64,000 nucleotides of DNA from Defluviitaleaceae bacterium (GCA_009780585.1 WQZS01000003.1:1-64000); one strand, 5' to 3'; positions 22,273 through 31,469 are shown, numbered from the stretch's first letter. Notes: generated by a model not told the origin, from the sequence alone. A program made the numbers and translations.

Positions 22273-22609
22273 AAAGCTCAACCCCTTCAGAAAGAACATT
22301 CCGATAAAACGGTGAAACAGGAAGCCTGTTTATAAAAAGACTTTCGTCGTTCAATATCATGCTTACGACAATGTCATGCTCAAGCCCCAAATCACTTGTC
22401 ATATCGTAAATCCGGTATTGGTATTCTTTTTTTTCTGATTCGGAAACACTCGCCAACACCATAATGTCCAAGTCGGAATATTCCTTGTAGTCGCCGCGGG
22501 CGTATGAACCATAAAGGATTATTTTACGCAACTTGTCGCCCATGAGGGACTGCGTGTTGCGACGAAGTTCGTCTGTGACGGTGGTTAGGGCTGGGGGGAG
22601 ATTATGCAT
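22259..22609 (-). CDS. minimal nucleotidyltransferase (MNT) of the HEPN-MNT module
   Basis: A 116-residue protein of the DNA-polymerase-beta superfamily. The catalytic signature GS-x10-DxD is intact (GSYARGDYKEYSDLDI), preceded by LRKIILYG. The ATG at 22609 has AGGAGG five bases upstream. An in-frame ATG at 22675 would add 22 residues but lacks a ribosome site. It overlaps the HEPN gene by 14 bases, the usual arrangement of such antitoxin/toxin pairs. Confidence 0.85.
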   Translation of the reverse strand: MHNLPPALTTVTDELRRNTQSLMGDKLRKIILYGSYARGDYKEYSDLDIMVLASVSESEKKEYQYRIYDMTSDLGLEHDIVVSMILNDESLFINRLPVSPFYRNVLSEGVELYAAH

Positions 22610-22690
22610 GGGTGCCTCCTGTTCTGCTACTGCATCTTTAATTTCAAGAAACAAAGCGTTTACCCGTTTCGACATGGATCAACATAATTT

Positions 22691-22717
22691 ACGTCGGTTC
22701 GTTCACTCCCACTCGAT
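22691..22717. mobile_element. att-like repeat of the guaA 3' end (distal copy)
   Basis: 27 bases matching 28801-28827 at 23 positions. On the minus strand it reads ATCGAGTGGGAGTGA, the form of an intact guaA terminus (Ile-Glu-Trp-Glu-stop), followed by the same downstream bases (ACGAACCGACGT versus ACAAACCGGCGT). It is therefore the displaced end of guaA left by site-specific insertion. Confidence 0.75.
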
Positions 22718-22777
22718 TCCCAAATCCTTAATCTAAACAATTTTGTTTGGGTGGTTTAGCTTGTGTTATTCTGATTG
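22704..22777. repeat. direct repeat copy 2 (between the two islands)
   Basis: Partner of 21801-21874 (54 of 74 bases identical, ungapped). It overlaps the guaA-type att at 22691-22717, so the two islands share this junction. Confidence 0.65.
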
Positions 22778-22814
22778 CTTATATTATCCATAGCCGATAG
22801 GCTATCTGATTTTT

Positions 22815-22835
22815 TGTTGCCATATTGTTGCCGCG
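22815..22835. promoter_or_regulatory. possible integrase arm-type site, left
   Basis: TGTTGCCATATTGTTGCCGC is a tandem TGTTGCC pair 11 bases apart, about 100 bases inside the left att. It matches 28736-28756 at 18 of 21 positions and in the same orientation. Paired direct repeats just inside each att are typical integrase arm sites. Confidence 0.5.
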
Positions 22836-22866
22836 TTATAATCAATTTAAAGGTTATAAAACGTGC

Positions 22867-24864
22867 TTATTCGATAAGTCTGCTCCCGTCCGTGTTAAGT
22901 GGTCTTTGCGACTTCAATAGATAACATTGTTTGTTATCGTCTGTTATTGCGAAAAAGTCAGACGGTCGTTCTTCAATCATAATAGGTTCTTTTATTAATT
23001 TTGCCTTCCATTCGGGCATATCGGAGGGTGCTATAAATTCATCTATCATATTTTGATAATTTTTATCAAGTAATTGTAGTATCAAATTAAGGAAATATTT
23101 TTTGCTATCTGTCCGTTCATTGTAGATAAAATAATTTAGTTCAATAAGGTTGACGATAAATTTCCTTTTCTCTGCGTTAATTGCATACCAGCGCGAAGCC
23201 CAATAATCATAATATTTATATTCTGCATCGACATTTATTGTAAGCATAGCTCTGTTAAATAAATTTGGAGAGAAGTTCTTGTCATCGTCAAAATAATCGG
23301 AAAACACAAAAAAGATTTTATGCAACCGTTCTTCTTCTGAAACAGTTTCATCAAATAACATTGCTGATGCACAATCAAAAGCAAAGGAAATTCTTCCCCT
23401 AAATACATTTAAATCCTCAAGCTCCCAAATAATATCCTTTAATTGCTCATTTTCCTTTATTTTTTTTGCTTTTTCAACTTCTTCAGCCATTTGCACACTA
23501 CGATATGAATTAGGTCTTATTGTGTAGTTCTCAAGGAAGTTATAAATATTTGTGCATCCATCAGCCATTGTATTTATTAAACCAATCATACTTTCAAACG
23601 CTTCCGGCGACCTTAATAAGTCCTCTCTGCTACTGCTTGATTTTATCGTTATATTAGCATAACAAACAAAGTTGCGAATTATTCGCATCCACTTTATATA
23701 AGCCTCTCTATTAAATGTTTCGTTTCTCCTTAAAAATTCAATTTGAGCAAACATTAATGCTTTCTTAGTATAAGACGAATCTGTTGCAATTTCTTTCAAA
23801 ACGGATTCTGTGCATGAATGCGTCCATAACTTTATATTTGAAATATCTAAATCCACATTATTTTTTTCGATAGCGGTGAAAATTTCATAGCAACCATAAA
23901 TGTATTCATAAACGCTTTTATCAATAAATTGCAACAAATATTTTCCATCGCTATTGTCGTTTAAGCGTCTTAATATGTTATGTCTGACAGAGACATTTGG
24001 ATTTTTCTCTCTGTTAAGTGCAATTTTATACATCACAATCGCTGAAATAAATTTTATATGTGCGCTGTCTATTCGATTGCCAAATTTACTCCAAAATAAT
24101 TCCGTCCATGCGGTATCTATTTTATAATCAAATTTATCGGTAATGGCATATCCATTTTCCCACTTTTCATCTTCGATACGCATTTGTATTTGAGCTTTAA
24201 AATTTTCAAATGGTGTTAATAACTTCCCTCTTGCATTCATCTTGATATATAAATCATCCGATAAGCCCAAGTCTTGTAAATTTAGGTAATGGAATGTTAT
24301 TAACTTTTGCCCTATCAAACGCTCCCATAAATCCGGCACATCATCGAAGTTATCTTTAATATCGTCTAATGTATTAAGCATGGCTTTTATTGATGGGTCT
24401 TGTTCCCAAGATAAATAGAACCAATTTGCATCTCTTATTACATCACTAATTTTAGTGTTTTCCTTTAACTCAATAGATTTTTCGATTAAATAATTGCAAA
24501 AATACCTTGATGACAACCTTGTTTCATATGTAAATTTGGATAGCAAGCGAACAGCGCCTTCGTCAGGCACAGAACCTTCTCTTGTCATAGCATACCAATG
24601 TAAAAGAAATAAAGTAGTTAATCTTTGCTGACCATCCAATGGTTGAAACACATCGTCAACTATTTCTCCATAAATGAAATCTAATTTAATGTTTCTTTCT
24701 TCCAGTATGCTTGTTTTCAACGCATGTAAAAAATCAAGCCGAATATCTTCGTTTTCGCTACGGCCTTGGGCATAATCCCTTTGTATTATCGGAATCTCAA
24801 TTTTATGTTTTTCAAGCAAGGCGATAAAACTTAATATTTCGCCACTTGTTGCGTTGTTATCCAT
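22867..24864 (-). CDS. DUF262-domain protein, second gene of a putative defence operon
   Basis: A 665-residue protein with an N-terminal DUF262 (ParB/sulfiredoxin-like, GmrS-type) domain: IPIIQRDYAQGR at about 25-35 and FQPLDGQQRLTTL at 73-85. In the GmrSD/SspE group the DGQQR motif belongs to the NTPase or DNA-backbone-processing centre. The remaining about 500 residues are helical, AT-rich in coding and without a recognisable HNH motif. The gene starts 4 bases after the DUF262-HNH gene, which carries the same motif at the same residue numbers (77-81), so the two are distant paralogues probably acting as a complex. Modification-dependent restriction is inferred by family. Confidence 0.75.
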   Translation of the reverse strand: MDNNATSGEILSFIALLEKHKIEIPIIQRDYAQGRSENEDIRLDFLHALKTSILEERNIKLDFIYGEIVDDVFQPLDGQQRLTTLFLLHWYAMTREGSVPDEGAVRLLSKFTYETRLSSRYFCNYLIEKSIELKENTKISDVIRDANWFYLSWEQDPSIKAMLNTLDDIKDNFDDVPDLWERLIGQKLITFHYLNLQDLGLSDDLYIKMNARGKLLTPFENFKAQIQMRIEDEKWENGYAITDKFDYKIDTAWTELFWSKFGNRIDSAHIKFISAIVMYKIALNREKNPNVSVRHNILRRLNDNSDGKYLLQFIDKSVYEYIYGCYEIFTAIEKNNVDLDISNIKLWTHSCTESVLKEIATDSSYTKKALMFAQIEFLRRNETFNREAYIKWMRIIRNFVCYANITIKSSSSREDLLRSPEAFESMIGLINTMADGCTNIYNFLENYTIRPNSYRSVQMAEEVEKAKKIKENEQLKDIIWELEDLNVFRGRISFAFDCASAMLFDETVSEEERLHKIFFVFSDYFDDDKNFSPNLFNRAMLTINVDAEYKYYDYWASRWYAINAEKRKFIVNLIELNYFIYNERTDSKKYFLNLILQLLDKNYQNMIDEFIAPSDMPEWKAKLIKEPIMIEERPSDFFAITDDNKQCYLLKSQRPLNTDGSRLIE

Positions 24865-24867
24865 ATA

Positions 24868-26571
24868 TTATTCCTCCGTATAATTTAACAAAATATTTTC
24901 TAAGTCTTGTCTGTATTTCTCTCTATCTTCCCATGTCCAAAATGAAATTTTCGGGGGATATTCCGTAAAATATTTTAAGAAGACATTTTTTGTGCAAATC
25001 GGAATAAATGTTCCGCTTTTGTCTCTTTCAATTATTGTTTTACGTTTTACAGGAAATACAGCGTTTTTATAACCCCTGTTTGTTTTTGAATCCAAAAGCG
25101 CAAGATTAGATATGTGGTTAATATCTTCATCTTCTATATTTTCCTCAAAATGTACGATTACATCATTAAACAAGGATTCAAAACCCCCATCAGCTTCATT
25201 AAAAGAATGAATACGGGCAATGAGCGAATCCGCACCATCTTTTAATACATCAATATAAGGAAGAGCATCTTTTAGCCATTGCTCCATTTCTTTCTCTTTC
25301 GGCATTTCTTCTTTTATTGCTGTGATATGTTCAATATCCCATTCATCTTTTTTATAAATATCAAATGGAAACTTAGAATCATCATTTCCATTTTGCAACA
25401 TTGTTAGTATATTATAGAGTAGTAAGACATTTTTTAAGCGATTTTTATCACTGTACGTTAAATCGCCTATCTTAACCCCTACAAGGCTCTCTTTAATTAG
25501 TTTGTGCAGATATATCTCAAATTCACTCTTAGTCATTTCTGACGAAGCATTAAGCAAGTCGCGTATAGTAATTTTTTTGGTGCATATTAGATAACCGATT
25601 TTATGGTAAAGACTTCTTTCGTTATACCATTCGTGCAATCGTTGATAATAATTTCTGACTTCTTTCCAATTATCATCAATAACATCGGTTGTCCTATTTA
25701 TAAATTTGTCATTAAAATGCCGGAAAGTAAAGAATGAGTCTCCACTAATAGGCTTTTTACTTATAATATCAAATATAAATTCAATTCGGTTGTTCATTTT
25801 TTGTGAATCTGATATAAAGTACCAAAATCTATCGTTTTGCAAGTCATTTTCAATATTATCCCACTCTGTAGATATTTCCAATTGCTTCTTTTTTAATGTT
25901 ATCCTCTCTTCCTTTGTTGCTCCATGTCCAAAATTTGAGCTGTTCAAAAATAGCGCCTTAATAAGCTCGGCATTCGTCAAGCTGATTTTACCAATATTTA
26001 GGCGTGTAAATACCGCAATAGGTTCTTCCTCAGCACTTTCATACCATATTACTTTTGTATTGAAATTGAACTTAGAACGAAAATCGAAAATGTCAAAACT
26101 GCGGTCTTTTTCACGAAACCAGTTTTTTATTGTTTCATATGCTTGTTTAATGTAATAAAAATCAATATATTTGCCTGCATCCTCTTCTTGTTCAGTACCT
26201 AAGCTCTTCAAGAAAGATGCTGTTGTTGTTCTTGTTTGATAATTAATTTCAAATAGTTTATCCCGAAGAGGGCTATCCTCTTTGTAGTCTTGATTTAGGT
26301 AATGAAGAATAAGGTAAATTGTTGTAAGTCTTTGCTGACCATCAATAACTTCATACACATTATTTTCTTTATGTTTTATAACTATTGGTTGCAAACAATA
26401 CCAAGTTTTATCATCTGTAGGTAAAATTTGCCTTGGTTTAAAGTCTCTTATATCATTGAGTAAATCAGCAACTTCTTGTGAAGTCCATCTGTACCCTCGC
26501 TGATATGCTGGAACATAAAATGAAAATTGACTGAGTTCGTTAATTATTTTTGGCTCTAATTTTTCACCCAT
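24868..26571 (-). CDS. DUF262 + DUF1524/HNH-like nuclease protein (GmrSD-type)
   Basis: A 567-residue protein joining an N-terminal DUF262 domain (VPAYQRGYRW at 20-29, VIDGQQRLTTIYL at 75-87) to a C-terminal DUF1524/HNH-like nuclease (DEWDIEHITAIKEE near 410, then NHISNLALLDSKTNRGYKNA and FPVKRKTI). GmrSD and SspE nucleases share this layout and attack modified or phosphorothioated DNA. No modification genes (Dnd, Ssp) are seen here. It begins immediately after the small winged-helix gene (stop and start 2 bases apart) and is followed by the second DUF262 gene. Confidence 0.8.
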   Translation of the reverse strand: MGEKLEPKIINELSQFSFYVPAYQRGYRWTSQEVADLLNDIRDFKPRQILPTDDKTWYCLQPIVIKHKENNVYEVIDGQQRLTTIYLILHYLNQDYKEDSPLRDKLFEINYQTRTTTASFLKSLGTEQEEDAGKYIDFYYIKQAYETIKNWFREKDRSFDIFDFRSKFNFNTKVIWYESAEEEPIAVFTRLNIGKISLTNAELIKALFLNSSNFGHGATKEERITLKKKQLEISTEWDNIENDLQNDRFWYFISDSQKMNNRIEFIFDIISKKPISGDSFFTFRHFNDKFINRTTDVIDDNWKEVRNYYQRLHEWYNERSLYHKIGYLICTKKITIRDLLNASSEMTKSEFEIYLHKLIKESLVGVKIGDLTYSDKNRLKNVLLLYNILTMLQNGNDDSKFPFDIYKKDEWDIEHITAIKEEMPKEKEMEQWLKDALPYIDVLKDGADSLIARIHSFNEADGGFESLFNDVIVHFEENIEDEDINHISNLALLDSKTNRGYKNAVFPVKRKTIIERDKSGTFIPICTKNVFLKYFTEYPPKISFWTWEDREKYRQDLENILLNYTEE

Positions 26572-26573
26572 TG

Positions 26574-26843
26574 TTAAACCTCCGATTTACCCTGTATTAT
26601 CAAAAGAGCTTCAATCGCTTTGTTTGTTAATGAATATTTCCCTCTGGGACTTTCTTGCGTAATATACCCATCGGATTTTAATTCCGCTATGATTCCATTT
26701 ACTTTTGCTTTGCTTAATTGCACAATATCCGCAATTTCCTGTTGAGATAACTTAACGACAGCATTATCTTTTACGGAAATTTGCCTTTCGCTCATGCAAG
26801 CTAAAACCCTATATTTATTATTTCCAAAATATTCAATTTCCAA
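26574..26843 (-). CDS. small winged-helix regulator heading the DUF262 operon
   Basis: An 89-residue protein with a winged helix-turn-helix (VVKLSQQEIADIVQLSKAKV, then NGIIAELKSDGYI and a KYSLTNKAIEAL wing). It starts at a TTG with AAAGGGG seven bases upstream. It is the first gene after a strong promoter (26876-26904), with two DUF262 genes downstream at 2- and 3-base gaps. It probably autoregulates the operon, but could be a DNA-recognition subunit. Confidence 0.75.
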   Translation of the reverse strand: MEIEYFGNNKYRVLACMSERQISVKDNAVVKLSQQEIADIVQLSKAKVNGIIAELKSDGYITQESPRGKYSLTNKAIEALLIIQGKSEV

Positions 26844-26875
26844 GAGGTATCCCCTTTGCTTTTATCAGTCTAATA

Positions 26876-26904
26876 ATTATACCATTATACATAAGACTTG
26901 TAAA
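26876..26904 (-). promoter_or_regulatory. sigma-A promoter of the DUF262 operon
   Basis: On the minus strand: TTTACA, 17 bases, TATAAT, about 33 bases before the TTG start. The extended region is AT-rich, and it is the only good promoter ahead of the three-gene operon. Confidence 0.8.
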
Positions 26905-26913
26905 CAAAAAAAT

Positions 26914-26947
26914 AAGGCAGAGCCATTAATGAAATGCTCTGCCTTTT
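26914..26947. terminator. bidirectional terminator
   Basis: AAGGCAGAGC/GCTCTGCCTT with a 12-base loop, T-runs on both strands (TTTT on plus, TTATTTTTTT on minus). It isolates the DUF262 promoter from the transposase remnant. Confidence 0.85.
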
Positions 26948-26960
26948 GATAATTTATAAC

Positions 26961-27532
26961 TCATCTGTCAAGATTCGGTGCCTTTTTCTTCGTCTTTTGG
27001 GGTGTATGGTTGGGCTGGTTATAATCACGCACGCTCTTTGTGAAGCTGTGTTTTTTGTTGATTTTAGTTTCCCGAATTTTAAGAATATCGGATAAATCTG
27101 ACGGCTTGCCGTCTATCATGTTATCTACCAACCACGCAACAGACCGCCAATCCTCAATATCTTTCCTTGGAGGCTTGTGATGCGTTCGCGGGATGCTTGA
27201 CGCAGAGCGTGAAAGTCTTTGGAAATGCGAATTTGGCGGTTTCCTTTGGCTTTGGTGCAATCTTTCTTGCGGGGGCATGTACCGCAACCTTGGCACTCAT
27301 AAACGGTGATTTCGGATTTAAACCCACGTGTGCTTTTTCGGGTGGTGGTGTAGATGGGGATAAAATGGCTACCGTTCGGGCAGGTATACGTATCGGTTTG
27401 GGGGTCGTAGAGCATTTTTTCGCGCAGGTAAATGTTGGTTTTATGCTTGCGGGTTTTAGACTTTTCATAGTTTTGGGGTTTGATGTAAGCAACTTGTTCA
27501 CGGGCGATGAGGGCTTTGTTGCTTGCTCTCGC
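26961..27532 (-). pseudogene. IS1182-like transposase remnant and unrelated tail
   Basis: From about 27532 down to 27180 one frame reads as the zinc-ribbon part of an IS1182-type DDE transposase: AREQVAYIKPQNYEKSKTRK, MLYDPQTDTYTCPNGSHFIP, then YECQGCGTCPRKKDCTKAKG. The N-terminal catalytic region and the C-terminus are absent. After about 27180 a second frame (DWRSVAWLVDNMIDGKPSDL ... KKAPNLDR) continues to a stop at 26961 and belongs to some other, unidentified gene. No terminal inverted repeats could be recognised. Confidence 0.6.
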
Positions 27533-27599
27533 CAGTCCAGTCCGTTAGGCGGTATACAACACGCCATGTATTGGAACTGGATTCTTTATAAACGGCCAT
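27525..27599 (-). pseudogene. N-terminal stub of a tyrosine integrase
   Basis: Directly after the excisionase-like gene (stop then ATG within 7 bases) an ATG opens MAVYKESSSNTWRVVYRLTD. This is the start of the arm-binding domain of ICE/phage integrases (MAVYKxxxxxTWxVxFRYTDW). The match breaks after about 22 residues where transposase sequence begins. The catalytic domain is gone, so the island cannot excise by itself. Confidence 0.6.
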
Positions 27600-27603
27600 G
27601 CTC

Positions 27604-27804
27604 TCACTTCCTCTCTTTAATTTTTTGTTCGTTGTAACAAGTCTTTTCGATGAAATATTGCTTGCTGACCCTGCCAGAAATGGTTAGATAGCCCATTTCT
27701 TTAAGTTCAGCATTGAGGTTCTGAACGAGTTTGTATGCGTATGATTTTGATACGCTTAAAATTTGTGCTACCTCGTCAACACGCATAAAAGCGTTATTCT
27801 CCAT
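27604..27804 (-). CDS. excisionase-like small DNA-binding protein
   Basis: A 66-residue winged-helix/MerR-like protein (FMRVDEVAQILSVSKSYAYK, then VQNLNAELKEMGYLTISGRV, ending in a basic tail). AAGGAGG sits 6 bases before the ATG at 27804. In clostridial integrative elements this protein type sits immediately ahead of the integrase, and here it precedes the integrase stub. It is divergent from the XRE regulator at 28129, across an operator array. Confidence 0.75.
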   Translation of the reverse strand: MENNAFMRVDEVAQILSVSKSYAYKLVQNLNAELKEMGYLTISGRVSKQYFIEKTCYNEQKIKERK

Positions 27805-27966
27805 TGATTTCCTCCTTATGATTTTGGATTTCGGACTTGCCGCAGGTTCCGCCCCTGCGCCCTTTGGCTGCCCATGCCAAAGGTTTCGTGTCGGGAGTAT
27901 TTTCTGAATCGCCACCCGATTTGCCCGGGCGATACACACCAGTTCCATGATGTGCGATGGTCGAAC

Positions 27967-28080
27967 TAAACATATATGTTTAACAGTATACTAAGCATAT
28001 TTGTTTATGTCAAGTGGTTTTCGAAAAAATATTTAACTTATTTGTTTAATTTATCTTGATTATCCTAAACATATATGTTA
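27967..28080. promoter_or_regulatory. array of four XRE operators
   Basis: Four copies of a 15-16 base near-palindrome lie in the divergent intergenic region: TAAACATATATGTTTA (27967), TAAGCATATTTGTTTA (27992), TAACTTATTTGTTTA (28034) and TAAACATATATGTTA (28066). They are best explained as binding sites of the XRE regulator at 28129 controlling itself and the excisionase/integrase operon. Confidence 0.75.
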
Positions 28081-28128
28081 TGCTGATGAAAATGACATCC
28101 ATAAGACAAATTAAGGACGGTGGCAACA

Positions 28129-28650
28129 ATGGCTATTGGTGAACGCATCAGATACATCCGCAATCTTCGCAACATGACGCAAAAGTGGCTGGGCATGGCA
28201 ATCGGTTTTGATGAAAAGACCGCCGATGTACGCATGGCGCAATATGAAACAGGCACACGCACCCCAAAAGAAAAGCTGGTGAGCGATATTGCGACCGCTT
28301 TGGAGGTAAGCCCTCGTGCGCTTGATTTGCCCGAAATTGACAGCTATGTTGGACTAGCGCATACGCTGTTTGCATTGGAGGATTTGTACGGGCTGCGCAT
28401 CGGTGAAATTGATGGCGAAGTCTGCCTACGACTGGATAAGTTCAAGGGGACGACCTACCTTTCTATGTTTGATATATTTCGTGCATGGAACGAACAAGCG
28501 ACCAAACTCAAAAACGGCGAGATAACCGAGGATGAGTACAACCAATGGCGGTACAAATATCCCGAATTTGACACCGTTCAAAGACGAGCTAAAATCCCAT
28601 CCCAAGAATTGAATGATTTCATCGTGGAGAACCTCAACGAGGAAAAATAA
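28129..28650 (+). CDS. XRE-family regulator of the integrative element
   Basis: A 173-residue protein with an N-terminal Cro/CI helix-turn-helix (IGERIRYIRNLRNMTQKWLG, MAQYETGTRTPKEKLVSDIA) and a C-terminal domain of about 100 residues found in regulators of clostridial integrative elements (ALEDLYGLRIGEIDGEVCLR, then YNQWRYKYPEF). The ATG at 28129 is preceded by GGTGG; an in-frame GTG at 28120 is less likely. It reads away from the excisionase gene over four operator-like palindromes. Confidence 0.85.
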   Translation: MAIGERIRYIRNLRNMTQKWLGMAIGFDEKTADVRMAQYETGTRTPKEKLVSDIATALEVSPRALDLPEIDSYVGLAHTLFALEDLYGLRIGEIDGEVCLRLDKFKGTTYLSMFDIFRAWNEQATKLKNGEITEDEYNQWRYKYPEFDTVQRRAKIPSQELNDFIVENLNEEK

Positions 28651-28676
28651 TTCCTTCATTGAAAATGTGGCAACAA

Positions 28677-28715
28677 AAAAGAGCTAACCGGCATTCAAAA
28701 CCAGTTAGCTCTTTT
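28677..28715 (+). terminator. terminator of the XRE gene
   Basis: AAAGAGCTAAC.GG paired with CC.GTTAGCTCTTTT, followed by TTTTC on the plus strand. The A-run before the stem could also make it work on the minus strand. Confidence 0.85.
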
Positions 28716-28735
28716 CAATATGGATTTATAAGCAA

Positions 28736-28756
28736 TGTTGCCAAAATGTTGCCACG
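28736..28756. promoter_or_regulatory. possible integrase arm-type site, right
   Basis: TGTTGCCAAAATGTTGCCAC, the counterpart of 22815-22835 (18 of 21 identical), 45-65 bases inside the right att. An inverted single copy (GTGGCAACA) lies at about 28668. Confidence 0.5.
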
Positions 28757-28800
28757 GCGGTTATCGGCAGGCTACAAACCCCGTAAATTCAATACTTTCT

Positions 28801-28827
28801 ACGCCGGTTTGTTTACTCCCACTCAAT
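28801..28827. mobile_element. att-like repeat at the 3' end of guaA (proximal copy)
   Basis: Covers the last guaA codons, the stop and 12 downstream bases; 23 of 27 bases match 22691-22717. The 3' end of guaA is a known integration site for genomic islands with tyrosine integrases. Confidence 0.75.
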
Positions 28828-29745
28828 AGTCCCGCAAGGTTTATCCGTAATATCATACACCACGCGGCATACCTCCGGCACTTCCTCCGTCAACCGTTTC
28901 GAAAGTCTTGTTAAAATCTCCTGCGGTACCTTAAACCACTCCGCCGTCCTAGCGTCAACCGAGCTTACCGCGCGTACGGCGATAACTTCCCCGTACACGC
29001 GTTTGCCATTCTTTACACCTACCGAACGCAAGCCCGTCAACACGGCAAAATACTGCCATATCCCCAAACCCGCCAACGTATCGGTAACGATATAATCCAC
29101 ACGGCGTAAAATATCCAGCTTTTCGCGGGTGACCTCGCCCAAACAGCGCACCGCCAAGCCCGGCCCGGGGAAAGGCTGGCGGTAAACCATCGCCTCCGAC
29201 ATACCCAGCGCCAACCCCACGGCACGCACCTCATCCTTACAAAGGGTGCGCAAAGGTTCAACCAACTCCGTAAAATCCATCGTTTCGGGTAAGCCGCCCA
29301 CATTATGGTGACTCTTCACCAGCGTAGCCGTCGCGCTCTCTTCCACATCGGGCAAAATCGTGCCTTGCACCAAACACTCAATTTTACCCAGCTTCCGCGC
29401 TTCATCCTCAAATACACGCACAAACGCTTCGCCAATAATCTTCCGCTTACGTTCAGGCTCCGTAACACCTGCCAGCTTGTCCAAAAAATAATCCTCCGCA
29501 TCAGCACGCACAAAAGGAATCCCAAACACGCCGCCGAACAATTTCTCCACTTCACGCGATTCATTCAACCGCATCAAGCCCGTATCCACATACACGCAAG
29601 TCAAACAACCCGGTACAGCCCTATGCACCAAAGCCGCCGCAACAGAAGAATCCACCCCGCCGGACAACCCGCACAAAGCCTTCTTACTTCCGATTTGAGT
29701 TTGTAATTCCCGTACAGCTTTTTCAATGAACGCCAACGTATCCAT
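28813..29745 (-). CDS. guaA: GMP synthase, ATP-pyrophosphatase subunit only
   Basis: A 310-residue protein covering only the C-terminal two thirds of usual GuaA. The PP-loop LSGGVDSSVAAA (about 28-39) adenylates XMP, and the dimerisation domain ends in DITDKPCGTIEWE. The N-terminal glutamine amidotransferase (about 200 residues) is absent and does not occur elsewhere in the window. AAAGGA about 10 bases before the ATG marks this as a true start, so it is a two-subunit type (as in archaea) or relies on ammonia. It follows guaB on the same strand after a large hairpin. Its 3' end is an island integration site. Confidence 0.92.
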   Translation of the reverse strand: MDTLAFIEKAVRELQTQIGSKKALCGLSGGVDSSVAAALVHRAVPGCLTCVYVDTGLMRLNESREVEKLFGGVFGIPFVRADAEDYFLDKLAGVTEPERKRKIIGEAFVRVFEDEARKLGKIECLVQGTILPDVEESATATLVKSHHNVGGLPETMDFTELVEPLRTLCKDEVRAVGLALGMSEAMVYRQPFPGPGLAVRCLGEVTREKLDILRRVDYIVTDTLAGLGIWQYFAVLTGLRSVGVKNGKRVYGEVIAVRAVSSVDARTAEWFKVPQEILTRLSKRLTEEVPEVCRVVYDITDKPCGTIEWE

Positions 29746-29789
29746 TTTTTATCTTTCCTTTAAATAATAATAAACACAATGATAACCAA

Positions 29790-29862
29790 GGGGCGGTAAG
29801 CGGAGGGGTTCCAACGACCGACTTCGCCTTTAAGGGAGCGGAACCCCTCCGCTCCCCGCCCC
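29790..29862. repeat. long hairpin between guaA and guaB
   Basis: GGGGCGG, TAA bulge, GCGGAGGGGTTCC paired with GGAACCCCTCCGC, TC bulge, CCCGCCCC, around a 27-base loop. No T-run follows, so it is not a classical terminator. It resembles the other bulged GC-rich hairpins of this genome but lacks their loop motifs. Confidence 0.7.
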
Positions 29863-29886
29863 GAAGTTTATACATTACATTTCAAC

Positions 29887-31371
<1,485 letters not shown>

Positions 31372-31469
31372 TTAATGAAATAATACCAAACATACGCTAT
31401 AATGACCACAATATTGCGCGTGAATATTTAACGGCTCGAAACGTTGGATAACGAATGGGAGGTTTTATT

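Noticed and set aside
22259..22675. Longer MNT start at 22675
   Set aside because: No ribosome site there, while AGGAGG precedes the ATG at 22609.
27167..27637. 156-codon plus-strand frame opposite the transposase remnant
   Set aside because: Antisense to a recognisable transposase zinc-ribbon segment; hydrophobic translation is a mirror effect.
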